Shown in pieces: positions 1-7,298 of a stretch of 33,926 nucleotides of DNA. Within the stretch, counting starts at the first letter, position 1; every line of letters starts with the position of its first letter. Origin of the DNA: Spirochaetaceae bacterium (GTDB lineage: Bacteria > Spirochaetota > Spirochaetia > Treponematales > Breznakiellaceae); NCBI GenBank assembly GCA_031262035.1, contig JAISIL010000082.1:1-33926 (forward strand), in the 5' to 3' direction. Below the pieces are notes generated by a model, which made no database searches, was not told where the DNA came from, and worked only from the letters and a program-made list of their open reading frames with translations. The position numbers and the translations under genes were made by a program.

Positions 1-2
1 AG

Positions 3-119
3 ATGGCACAACTTGCTTATGCCGAAAAACGCGGTAAAAAACATCGTGACATGGAAATTCTTAATCTTATCAATAGTGGCATCTCTATAGATGAACTCCG
101 TAAAAAACTCTCAGATTAA
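3..119 (+). CDS. C-terminal tail of an Rpn-like nuclease/transposase-family protein (partial)
   Basis: The window opens inside a reading frame that encodes about 38 residues, beginning MAQLAYAEKRGKKHRDMEI and ending in IDELRKKLSD before TAA. The charged helix followed by a short xxELRKKL tail resembles the C-terminus of Rpn family (PD-(D/E)XK recombination-promoting nuclease/putative transposase) proteins, which usually end with a Lys/Glu-rich helix and a small helical motif. The nuclease core would lie upstream of the window, so the family call is inference from the tail only. The last 27 bases are repeated identically in inverted orientation at 22206-22232, where only a gene scrap remains. 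Confidence 0.4.
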   Translation: MAQLAYAEKRGKKHRDMEILNLINSGISIDELRKKLSD

Positions 120-140
120 CTACCCGCGAACCACGCGAAC
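93..140 (+). repeat. Gene-end plus GCGAACCACGCGAAC repeat, inverted copy at 22185-22232
   Basis: Bases 93-119 (the end of the Rpn-like frame) match the reverse complement of 22206-22232 over 27 bases. Bases 124-140 match the reverse complement of 22185-22201 over 17 bases. The order and approximate spacing are the same in both places, so the gene end and the flanking GCGAACCACGCGAAC motif were copied as one block. Related motifs lie at 22422-22451 and near 23303-23345. Confidence 0.75.
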
Positions 141-180
141 TTGTTGCCTGCTATCTTCGCTCAGTTTTCATAGCTTACAA

Positions 181-663
181 TCACCTTATCTTTTCCAATG
201 GTGAATAATCCCAGAGCGAATATGCCTGAAATTGTTGTTTTATCTTATTTGTTAATAACCTATTATCAAAAAGGTGAACAATACGTGACCTTGTCTGAGG
301 ATAGTCACCTTTTTCGGTTAATATTTGTCTATTGGAAAAGCCAATATACACAAAGGGTAGTGAACGCTCTAATTTATCAACCAATGCACCGTCACGCATA
401 AATATATACATATTTTTATGATATTCGTGACCTATTGGATAAAGATGGGCATCCCAATCTGTTGGATGATGCAATTCAATTTCATATCCATCTTTTGTGA
501 ACCTGTCATCGTAGATAATGTCATCACATAATTTTCCTGGCGAATAGAAATCCAGAAAAGTATTATCGCTCACACAGTGCGAGGCTTTCATTATAGCCCA
601 CCCCTTAATACCGAAATCACTCTTACGGTATTCTTGTCCAATAATTAATTTTTGCATCTTCAT
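181..663 (-). CDS. Hypothetical protein, partner of the upstream MBL-fold gene
   Basis: This gene encodes 160 residues starting MKMQKLIIGQEYRKSDFG. I place the start at 663 because ATGGAGGATAATG supplies a GGAGG ribosome binding site just upstream, while the longer frame to 708 has none. The N-terminal GQEYRKSDFG and the later LPFVYIGF faintly recall the PUA/SRA-like modules of some modification-dependent restriction proteins (GQ-Y-R-DL start, F-YIG end). That resemblance is weak and no catalytic motif is visible. The protein has no signal peptide or membrane segment. It lies 61 bases downstream of the MBL-fold gene on the same strand, probably in one operon. The base composition is AT-rich compared with the core genes at 8-14 kb. 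Confidence 0.7.
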   Translation of the reverse strand: MKMQKLIIGQEYRKSDFGIKGWAIMKASHCVSDNTFLDFYSPGKLCDDIIYDDRFTKDGYEIELHHPTDWDAHLYPIGHEYHKNMYIFMRDGALVDKLERSLPFVYIGFSNRQILTEKGDYPQTRSRIVHLFDNRLLTNKIKQQFQAYSLWDYSPLEKIR

Positions 664-724
664 TATCCTCCATAAAGTGTTTTTCGCGTTTATACTTCGC
701 AACCTCAAGATACCTATTAAATAC

Positions 725-1795
725 TTAAAAAACTGCTATATCAATTTTTTCTTTAAAAATATATTCTGGATCATCTGATACTGCTATTGGATAATTATGA
801 TGTGATTTCATTTCTTTAACAACATCTACCGATGGATGACCAAATTTATTTTTCCCATATGACATCGGACATAAATATTTTTTTGCGCCAGTGATAGGTT
901 TAATAGAAAATGAATACTCACTTCCATGATGCGGAATTTGAATAGTTCTAACATAATCCCAATATTTATGATAAATTTTTTTCACATCAATAATGTTCCA
1001 ATTAGAATCACCGGAATATAAACATCCTGCTGAATTATATCGTTTACAATGTTTACTATAAGTTGGAAGACAATGTGAATGAATCGGTTCCAAGTAAGTA
1101 TTTATCTTGTTTATTGGACCGGAGTATAACAACATAGAATTTTTATTAATATCTTTATCAACTTTTTCATAAATTTTCTGTATTTTTTTGTATTTTGAAG
1201 CAATGAAGTCTAAATCACAATAAAGATTATTAACATCTATTCCTTCCTTCTCAAATAATAATAACAACTTTTTGTGTTTTTCAGAAAACTCATAATTAAA
1301 TGGAATAAAACACCATAAATGAGATCTTATATCTAGCCTTGTTAGACTTCGAATTGTGTCACCGGAATAATTTTCAAGACTAATAGATTCAGATGTCTCT
1401 TGTCCACCATTACCAGACATTACCTTTATTATTTTTGTATTATTTCCAAAATATCGTTGTGGATTACTAATTAAGTTTATCAAATCAGAATATCCCATTG
1501 TTCGATAGATACTAATTAAGATGGCTTCCTCAACTCTATCTAAGAGAGGTAAAACGACCCTCTTTATATGGTATCTATCCTTAAGAATATCTATCAGATT
1601 TACATGGTCGGCATCAAAATGTGATATAAAAAGAACGTCTATTATACTGCCTTTGGGGAAGGCAGTACTAACAACCTTTCTCGACTGTATTGTTCTATAC
1701 AAATTACCACAATCATAAACCATTATGAACCTATCATCATGTTCTTCAGAGTAAAACGCACCTTGCCCAATTGGGTGAAAAGATCTTGTGATCAT
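725..1795 (-). CDS. ComEC-like MBL-fold metallohydrolase
   Basis: The 356-residue soluble protein carries the metallo-beta-lactamase fold signatures in order: HFDADH at 59-64 (metal ligands), SGDSN at 261-265, PHHGSE at 288-293 and a late SYGKNKFGHPS at about 312-322. The GHPS ending is typical of the hydrolase domain of ComEC/Rec2 and its free-standing relatives, which act on nucleic acids or nucleotides. No membrane segments are present, so this is not a DNA-uptake channel. The start ATG at 1795 follows AAGGAG seven bases upstream. The unknown gene at 181-663 follows in the same direction. The two-gene AT-rich unit may be acquired accessory DNA, possibly a defence-type pair, but that role is a guess. 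Confidence 0.85.
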   Translation of the reverse strand: MITRSFHPIGQGAFYSEEHDDRFIMVYDCGNLYRTIQSRKVVSTAFPKGSIIDVLFISHFDADHVNLIDILKDRYHIKRVVLPLLDRVEEAILISIYRTMGYSDLINLISNPQRYFGNNTKIIKVMSGNGGQETSESISLENYSGDTIRSLTRLDIRSHLWCFIPFNYEFSEKHKKLLLLFEKEGIDVNNLYCDLDFIASKYKKIQKIYEKVDKDINKNSMLLYSGPINKINTYLEPIHSHCLPTYSKHCKRYNSAGCLYSGDSNWNIIDVKKIYHKYWDYVRTIQIPHHGSEYSFSIKPITGAKKYLCPMSYGKNKFGHPSVDVVKEMKSHHNYPIAVSDDPEYIFKEKIDIAVF

Positions 1796-1857
1796 GTTCT
1801 ATTTCTCCTTATGTGTTTTAATTCCTTTATCGAATTATTATTTCTTTAATAATCCCC

Positions 1858-4800
1858 TTAATCCACCCACAGCCCCGTATACAGCGGACTCCCGGCATTA
1901 TAGTCATAACTCATATCCATATCCTCCGTAATATGGTTATTCTTGTAATGACTACCATCTATATATATAGCCGCACCATCGCTTGACTGGTTCTTCTTCG
2001 GCGTCCCAGAAGCGTCATTTCCAGACTCACTGGAACCATAGATGACACCACCTGTCTTGCTGAACACAGCAGCAACACCAGACTCAATATATACACCACC
2101 CCCATATCCAGCTATGCTAGAACTTGAACCATAAACCGTTTTATTGCCTGATACAATAGCCATATCAGCCATATTGAATGTTCCACCTGCAAGATATATA
2201 GCACCACCACCGATATTTGACGACAATGAAGATGACCTATATACAGTATTTCCTGAAACAGCTGCATTGTCATTCATATTGAATGTGCCAGACTCAACAT
2301 ATACACCACCTCCATAGATAGAGTAGAGGGAGGATGCAATATTCCCAGAAACAACCGCATTATCATTCATGCTAAATGTGCCACTTGCAACATACACACC
2401 ACCTCCGTAGGAATAGGAGGAGGATAAGGCTGTATTCCCTGAAACAATCGCATTATCATTCATGCTGAATGTGCCAGATGCAACATATACCCCAGCTCCA
2501 TAGGAGTAAGAGGTGTAGTCGTCGTCGTCGGAGGAATCGGAGGAAGCCGTATTTCCTGAAACAACTGCGTTATCATTCATGGTGAGAGATCCTCCGTCAA
2601 CATAAATACCACCTCCATACGTCGTTGATCTCCCAATAATAATAATACCCCCAGAATAATTATTCTCAGAATAAATATTCCCAGCAATCTTTACAGAACC
2701 ATTCAATTCTAATTGTCCTGTTGCATTTACCTTCACTAAAGAGGCATTATTGCTCGATACCCCCTTAAGTAGCATTTTCCCATTCAAGATTACAGAAACT
2801 GAATTTCCACTAGCTACACCGATAGTAAGCAATGAACCAGTTCCGCTTAACTGAACAGTAGGCCAGTTAGCCTCAATGCTTCCTTCTCCCATACCGGTAA
2901 AGGTAATACTAACATTATTTGCATTATTCAAATTATCTAAATTTTTTGCAGTAACATTATCAGAATCAAAAAGTTTTATTAGATAGGTTGAATTACTTGT
3001 GGCGTTGTTCTTTATCCATGGCAATATATTGTTAAGGTTGGAAACCACACCTAAACCTAAATATGCTGGTGTAGTACTATCATTTACATAGAGGCGGGCA
3101 GTTATTGGGTCCGTCTGCGGGAAAATCACTGTCACATTACCGGAATTAGCGTTATTACTTACACTTGAACCTGTATAAGTAAAATAGTTAGCAGGTATTC
3201 CAACAAAAGTATATCCGTTTTTTACTGTAAACGACAGCATCGCACTATAGGTCTTACTTCCCCTAAAGAATGCCTTGCTCAAACTTCCGCCACCTTCTTT
3301 CCAACTTACAGTACCTGTATACTGTGTAGTATTGATAGGCGTTGTTACCGGTATCTCTCCAACCACAGGCGCCATTATGAGCCCATCTAAATCTGCTGAA
3401 ACTATCTTTGGAAATGTGATAGTTATTACATTACTTCCTGCATTATTGCTTACCGACATTGCATTGGTGTTGATAAAAGAATTGGCGGCAACAGTGTTAA
3501 ATGTATAGTTCTCAGTAGGTGTCAGCGTAACTATCGCTTTGTAGGTGGTATTGGCAATAAAGCTACCTGATACCATCAAATCATTCCCATCCAACCATGA
3601 GACATTTCCACTAAACTCACTGGAAATTTGTGATAAGGCACTTGAAGGTGATTGCCCGATTGCCGGTCGTGTTATAAAATTCGTCAAGTCAAATTGAGTA
3701 ATATTATTCTTGGTAGTAACCGGAAACACAATCATCACCGTTCCGCTATTGGCAGAGTTTGTTACTGAAGTTGCACCGGTATAACTAAAGGCATTAGCCG
3801 AAACTCCGGTAAAGGTGTAGCCGATATGTGGTGTTAATGTGAGCATGGCTTTATAAACAGTATTGGCTTCAAACGATGAATTATACCAATAGTTTTCATC
3901 ATTGCGAGACCAATTTACAAAGCCGGTATATTGCTCCGTAGAGATAGATGCTGTATTAGGGCTGGCTCCCTTTACCGGAGCAATTATCAAACTACTTAGG
4001 TCAAGTGTAGTAACAACTACCGGGTCTACAGTAGCAGGAAATACTATAGTGACTGTCCCACTATTGGCGGAATTACTTACAGATGTTGCGCCAGTATAGG
4101 TAAATGAATTTGCTTCCACCCCATTAAAGGTGTAGCCGGTAGCGGCGCTCAGTGTAACAACCGCCCGGTATATTGTCCCTGCATCAAAATAGGAAGAGAA
4201 AGATGAGCCACCGCTGGTTCTCCAACTTACCGAACCGGTATATTGTCCGGTTGATATTGAAATGTTACTGGCCAGCTCGCCCTTTACAGGTGGTGTTACC
4301 AAACTGGTTAAATCCAGAGCAGTTACTTTTATGGGTTCAAGGGAATTGAATATAATTGTTACAGTTCCCCTGTTTTCTTCATTACTTACCGACACCGCTT
4401 CGCTATGAGTAAAGGTATTGGTTCCTATTCCTTCAAAGGTGTATCCGGCTTTGGGGGATAGTTCAACAATGGCCTTGTATGAGATATAAAGTTGGAAAGC
4501 TGTGGTGGGTGAAAAAACTAGACCGTCCTGCCTGCTCCACATGATAGTGCTGGAATATTCTGTTGTATCAATAGTATTAACCAGTTGGCTCGGACTAAGA
4601 CCTGCTCTTGGCACAGGCACTAAATCTGTTAAATCAAGATTGGTAACCAGTTGTAGGTTCCGGGTAACACTTATCGTAGGATTACTCATAATTGTTCCCT
4701 CATAGCCCTCACGGCTTACCCGTACCTTTATTGTCTTTCCAATATCCCCTTCTACCGGGACATAGCTGCTGGCACCAGTACCGATTAGCGATGATTCACC

Positions 4801-5787
4801 TTGTATCCACTGGCAGGTAATGGTTCCAGTGCCGCTCAATTGACTTGTATCGGCAGTTAAAGTGCTTCCAACTATCGGATTCCCCGAAATGCTGACACTA
4901 CCGCTTAGAATTTTTGTGGCTGAAAGCACGACTGCAGTCGGACTACTTTCAATAGTTCCCTCATAGCCCTCACAGCTTACCCGAACCTTTATTGACTTCC
5001 CAATATCCCCTTCTACCGGGACATAGCTGCTGGTACCAGTACCGATTAGCGATGATTCACCTTGTATCCACTGGTAGGTAATGGTTCCAGTGCCGCTCAA
5101 TTGACTTGTATCAGCAGTTAAAGTGCTTCCAACTATAGGATTCCCCGAAATGATCACACTACCGCTTAGAATTTTTGTAGCTGCAAGAACGGCTGTAGTC
5201 GGACTACTTTCAACTGTTCCATCGTAGTCTACACGACTCACCTGCACCTTTATTGTCTTCCCTATATCTCCTTCTACCGGAACATAGGTGTTACCACCGG
5301 TGCCGACTGTCGTATCTTCGCCTTGCATCCACTGATAAGTAATAGTTCCAGTACCACTCAATTGACTTGTATCGGCAGTTAAAGTGCTTCCAACTATCGG
5401 ATTCCCCAAAATACTGACACTGCCGCTTAGAACTCTTGCAAGCACGACTGTAGTCGGACTACTTTCAACAGTTCCATCGTAGCCTACACGACTTACCTGC
5501 ACTTTTATTGTTTGCCCTATATCACCTTTTAACGGGACATAGGTGCTTCCGCCAGAGCCTACTTTCGTATCTTCCCCTTGAATCCACTGGTAGGCCAGTA
5601 ATCCTTCGCCTTCAAGTTCGGTTGTATCGGCAGTCAGAGTTTCGCCAACTTTTGGTGTGCCTGTAATAGTGACCTCTCCTGTAAGGGTTGCAATTTTAGG
5701 GGAAGGCATTTCACAACTAGCCGACATAATAGCTAAAACGAGAACTGTGCCGATAAAGAATCCTTTACTCTTAAATAAATCTGCCAT
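1858..5787 (-). CDS. Giant repeat lipoprotein: Ig-like repeats plus beta-helix region
   Basis: This gene encodes 1309 residues starting MADLFKSKGFFIG. The start at 5787 follows AGGAGG by seven bases; the longer frame to 5874 would run through the promoter. A hydrophobic signal ends at Cys25 (MSASC), a loose spirochaetal lipobox, so the protein is probably a surface lipoprotein. Four Ig-like repeats of about 83-87 residues follow (GNPIVGSTLTADTSQL...ITYQW type), then five repeats of about 100 residues (DLTSLVTPPVKG...YTFxGVxANxFTYTG). The C-terminal third is rich in GGGVYVxSGTFxMNDNAxVSGN units that should form a right-handed beta-helix, as in polymorphic adhesins. The XRE gene at 5919 is divergent, and promoter overlap suggests control by it. 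Ligand unknown; adhesion or host-surface binding is likely. Confidence 0.85.
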   Translation of the reverse strand: MADLFKSKGFFIGTVLVLAIMSASCEMPSPKIATLTGEVTITGTPKVGETLTADTTELEGEGLLAYQWIQGEDTKVGSGGSTYVPLKGDIGQTIKVQVSRVGYDGTVESSPTTVVLARVLSGSVSILGNPIVGSTLTADTSQLSGTGTITYQWMQGEDTTVGTGGNTYVPVEGDIGKTIKVQVSRVDYDGTVESSPTTAVLAATKILSGSVIISGNPIVGSTLTADTSQLSGTGTITYQWIQGESSLIGTGTSSYVPVEGDIGKSIKVRVSCEGYEGTIESSPTAVVLSATKILSGSVSISGNPIVGSTLTADTSQLSGTGTITCQWIQGESSLIGTGASSYVPVEGDIGKTIKVRVSREGYEGTIMSNPTISVTRNLQLVTNLDLTDLVPVPRAGLSPSQLVNTIDTTEYSSTIMWSRQDGLVFSPTTAFQLYISYKAIVELSPKAGYTFEGIGTNTFTHSEAVSVSNEENRGTVTIIFNSLEPIKVTALDLTSLVTPPVKGELASNISISTGQYTGSVSWRTSGGSSFSSYFDAGTIYRAVVTLSAATGYTFNGVEANSFTYTGATSVSNSANSGTVTIVFPATVDPVVVTTLDLSSLIIAPVKGASPNTASISTEQYTGFVNWSRNDENYWYNSSFEANTVYKAMLTLTPHIGYTFTGVSANAFSYTGATSVTNSANSGTVMIVFPVTTKNNITQFDLTNFITRPAIGQSPSSALSQISSEFSGNVSWLDGNDLMVSGSFIANTTYKAIVTLTPTENYTFNTVAANSFINTNAMSVSNNAGSNVITITFPKIVSADLDGLIMAPVVGEIPVTTPINTTQYTGTVSWKEGGGSLSKAFFRGSKTYSAMLSFTVKNGYTFVGIPANYFTYTGSSVSNNANSGNVTVIFPQTDPITARLYVNDSTTPAYLGLGVVSNLNNILPWIKNNATSNSTYLIKLFDSDNVTAKNLDNLNNANNVSITFTGMGEGSIEANWPTVQLSGTGSLLTIGVASGNSVSVILNGKMLLKGVSSNNASLVKVNATGQLELNGSVKIAGNIYSENNYSGGIIIIGRSTTYGGGIYVDGGSLTMNDNAVVSGNTASSDSSDDDDYTSYSYGAGVYVASGTFSMNDNAIVSGNTALSSSYSYGGGVYVASGTFSMNDNAVVSGNIASSLYSIYGGGVYVESGTFNMNDNAAVSGNTVYRSSSLSSNIGGGAIYLAGGTFNMADMAIVSGNKTVYGSSSSIAGYGGGVYIESGVAAVFSKTGGVIYGSSESGNDASGTPKKNQSSDGAAIYIDGSHYKNNHITEDMDMSYDYNAGSPLYTGLWVD
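4700..5460 (-). repeat. Intragenic tandem repeats with 261 bp period
   Basis: Inside the giant lipoprotein gene, the DNA coding for the second to fourth Ig-like repeats recurs at 261-base steps. For example, the same segment appears near 4831, 5092 and 5352. The copies around 4740-4960 and 5000-5220 are nearly identical at the DNA level, so recent duplication or gene conversion is likely and copy number may vary by recombination. Confidence 0.85.
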
Positions 5788-5844
5788 AATAAACCTCCTA
5801 AGTCCCAACTTTGAATTAATCTTACTATGAGAATATTCTATTAT

Positions 5845-5874
5845 ATTATACCATACTCTTAGTAAAATTGTCAA
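5845..5874 (-). promoter_or_regulatory. Promoter of the giant lipoprotein gene with operator-like inverted repeat
   Basis: Read on the minus strand this is TTGACA, an 18-base spacer, then TATAAT. The spacer contains TACT-aag-AGTA centred on spacer positions 9-11 (plus-strand 5854-5864). The -35 box overlaps the opposing -35 box of the XRE gene. The XRE product is a plausible binder of the inverted repeat (inference). Confidence 0.75.
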
Positions 5875-5896
5875 CTATCCTTTTGTAAAATATAAT
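5868..5896 (+). promoter_or_regulatory. Promoter of the first XRE regulator gene
   Basis: TTGTCA at 5868-5873, a 17-base spacer and TATAAT at 5891-5896 precede the gene at 5919. The -35 box shares five bases with the opposing lipoprotein -35 box, so the two promoters are back to back. Confidence 0.7.
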
Positions 5897-5918
5897 AAAA
5901 ATAATTTAAAAGGCTTTT

Positions 5919-6263
5919 ATGACAGATATAAAAGATGTTTTTGCATCTAATTTAAAAAAAATACGACATGCAAAAGGGCTCAATCAGGCAGAATTAGCGG
6001 GAAAAGCAGAAGTTTCCAAGAATTATATCGGTTTTCTCGAAACCGCCCGTAAGTTTCCCTCGTCCGAGATGGTTCAAAAGCTCGCTCAGGCCCTGGATAT
6101 TGACCCAACCGAACTTTTCGCCAAAGAAATTGATGTCCAAAAGGTGATACTGGCCACTCAAAAGGCCGTCTACAAAGAAATCGGCACCCTGATTGACAGG
6201 ACGGTGTCGGAGATTATCAACACAAAGGTGGCGGAATTGGAAGAATTGGAGCCGGTTGCTTGA
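5919..6263 (+). CDS. XRE-family helix-turn-helix regulator
   Basis: The 114-residue protein has an XRE (Cro/C1-type) DNA-binding domain at about 5-65, with the helix-turn-helix around QAELAGKAEVSKNYIGFLE. A short helical tail of about 45 residues follows (QKAVYKEIGTLIDRTVSEII) and could mediate oligomerisation. It is a paralogue of the regulator at 15735-16079; both have a KFPSxEM motif after the recognition helix. It is divergent from the giant lipoprotein and probably represses that gene and itself (inference from promoter overlap). Its stop codon overlaps the -35 box of the next gene's promoter. A 32-base piece of its coding end (6187-6218) recurs at 6965-6996. Confidence 0.88.
   Translation: MTDIKDVFASNLKKIRHAKGLNQAELAGKAEVSKNYIGFLETARKFPSSEMVQKLAQALDIDPTELFAKEIDVQKVILATQKAVYKEIGTLIDRTVSEIINTKVAELEELEPVA
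6187..6218 (+). repeat. 32 bp direct repeat, left copy (inside the XRE gene)
   Basis: This segment, coding for the LIDRTVSEII part of the XRE protein, is identical to 6965-6996. The two copies are 778 bases apart and bracket the AbrB/PIN TA module. Confidence 0.85.
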
Positions 6264-6288
6264 CTATTTTCGGGAAATATGTTATAAT
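6260..6288 (+). promoter_or_regulatory. Promoter of the AbrB/PIN TA module, leaderless type
   Basis: TTGACT at 6260-6265, a 17-base spacer and TATAAT at 6283-6288. Only six bases separate the -10 box from ATG at 6295, so the transcript would start at or next to the start codon. No ribosome binding site is visible. Confidence 0.75.
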
Positions 6289-6294
6289 AAAAGT

Positions 6295-6564
6295 ATGGTA
6301 CAAACAGCGACTATACAAACTGGTTGGCAAGTAGCCTTGCCCGAGGAACTCTGCCATTCTTTATCTCTTTTTGTGGGTGAAAAGCTGGATATTTATCCGG
6401 AAGGGGATACAATAATATTAAAACCTGATAATACCCCTGTAGAATTGTTCATGACACAAGCACATCAATTGCAAAAGATGGCCGCAGAGGCTGGGCTTAC
6501 GGAAGATGATATTACATCTGCCATCAAAGAAGCAAGAGCAGAAATACGATGCAAATTATCATAG
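6295..6564 (+). CDS. AbrB/MazE-like antitoxin
   Basis: The 89-residue protein begins MVQTATIQTGWQVALPEEL. It has a swapped-hairpin AbrB-type DNA-binding fold (residues about 4-45: IQTGWQVALPxEL, VGEKLDIYPEGDTIILKP) and a helical C-terminus that would wrap the toxin. It should neutralise the PIN ribonuclease encoded next and repress its own operon. The start at 6295 is preferred over the TTG frame from 6193 because a strong promoter lies immediately before it. The last 16 bases overlap the toxin gene, typical of translational coupling in TA pairs. Confidence 0.85.
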   Translation: MVQTATIQTGWQVALPEELCHSLSLFVGEKLDIYPEGDTIILKPDNTPVELFMTQAHQLQKMAAEAGLTEDDITSAIKEARAEIRCKLS

Positions 6565-6956
6565 ACACTAATGTACTCATGTCGGCTTTATTTTTCGATG
6601 GTTTGCCATTAAAACTTGTCCGACTAATCTTTGGTGAATCTTGTAAGGCTGTTGTATCACCTGATATTGTGCTTGAGTATAATGAAACTTTTCAAAAAAT
6701 GCTTCTCAAACTCCCTAATCCAATATATCATTTTTCTTTGGAATTGTTTATAAAACAAACCAAGCAAATAAAACCTGTATCAGATATTCATATTTGTAGA
6801 GACCCAGATGATGACAAGTTCCTCGCCTCTGCGGTAGACAGTCATTGTAATTACATTGTGTCAGGCGACACCGATTTACTCGTTCTAAAGGAATTCCAAG
6901 GCATCCCAATTATTACTACCCGTCAATTTCTTGATATTTTAAGCTCGCTACCCTAA
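6549..6956 (+). CDS. PIN-domain toxin (ribonuclease)
   Basis: The 135-residue single-domain protein starts MQIIIDTNVL. PIN acidic residues are visible: Asp6, Glu43 in VLEYNE, the DPDDD cluster at 85-89 and SGDTDLL with Asp107/Asp109. This matches the COG1569-type putative toxin component of PIN family TA systems, Mg-dependent RNases that act on tRNA, rRNA or mRNA. It overlaps the antitoxin gene by 16 bases. All catalytic acids are intact, so it is probably active when freed. The RNA target cannot be told from sequence. Confidence 0.88.
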   Translation: MQIIIDTNVLMSALFFDGLPLKLVRLIFGESCKAVVSPDIVLEYNETFQKMLLKLPNPIYHFSLELFIKQTKQIKPVSDIHICRDPDDDKFLASAVDSHCNYIVSGDTDLLVLKEFQGIPIITTRQFLDILSSLP

Positions 6957-7002
6957 AATCGCCTCCCTGATTGACAGGACGGTGTCGGAGATTATCGCTG
7001 GT
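6953..7002 (+). pseudogene. Remnant of an XRE-gene 3' end
   Basis: The reading frame here gives IASLIDRTVSEIIAGSIL, which matches the C-terminus of the XRE protein encoded at 5919 (IGTLIDRTVSEII). Bases 6965-6996 are identical to 6187-6218. No HTH part is present, so this is a duplicated scrap lying between the PIN gene and the YafQ-type gene. It may mark a duplication or insertion event that brought the TA module in. Confidence 0.7.
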
Positions 7003-7296
7003 TCAATCCTCTTGATGCCAATGGGTAAAAAGTTCGGAATGGGAACCGGTGCGATGAAAAACAACCGTTTTTTTCATTTTATTAATCTTGTATATAAGCA
7101 GCCAATCATCCTCAATATGGCATTCAGTGTATCCTGCCCATTCTTCGTGTAAAAGATGCTCTTTAAAAGCCTCAGGAAGCGGTTCTTCATGTGTGATAAA
7201 ATGAACAACTTCCTTGAATTGTTCCATGTTGTAACCTTCCCGCTTTTTTGTTTCTAGTTCCCGGTTAAAACGAGGCGTAAAAGTTCGTCTAAGCAT
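7003..7296 (-). CDS. YafQ-type (RelE/ParE superfamily) toxin
   Basis: The 97-residue protein has the YafQ pattern HLLHEEWAGYTECHIEDDWLLIYKI followed by RTGSHSELF. YafQ toxins are ribosome-dependent mRNA endonucleases of the RelE fold; the conserved histidines in CHIxDDW and the C-terminal HSELF are present. It starts two bases after the antitoxin stop on the same strand, so the pair is co-transcribed antitoxin first. The last few residues (THWHQED) extend beyond the usual LF ending, next to the XRE-gene remnant. Confidence 0.88.
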   Translation of the reverse strand: MLRRTFTPRFNRELETKKREGYNMEQFKEVVHFITHEEPLPEAFKEHLLHEEWAGYTECHIEDDWLLIYKINKMKKTVVFHRTGSHSELFTHWHQED

Positions 7297-7298
7297 AA

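Noticed and set aside
725-1795. Competence DNA-uptake protein ComEC
   Set aside because: Only the hydrolase-like domain is present; there are no membrane segments.
5788-5874. N-terminal extension of the giant lipoprotein
   Set aside because: It would cover the promoter, has no ribosome binding site and would hide the signal peptide that starts cleanly at 5787.
6193-6294. TTG start for the AbrB-like antitoxin
   Set aside because: It overlaps the XRE gene in another frame, and the promoter right before 6295 makes the shorter form far more likely.
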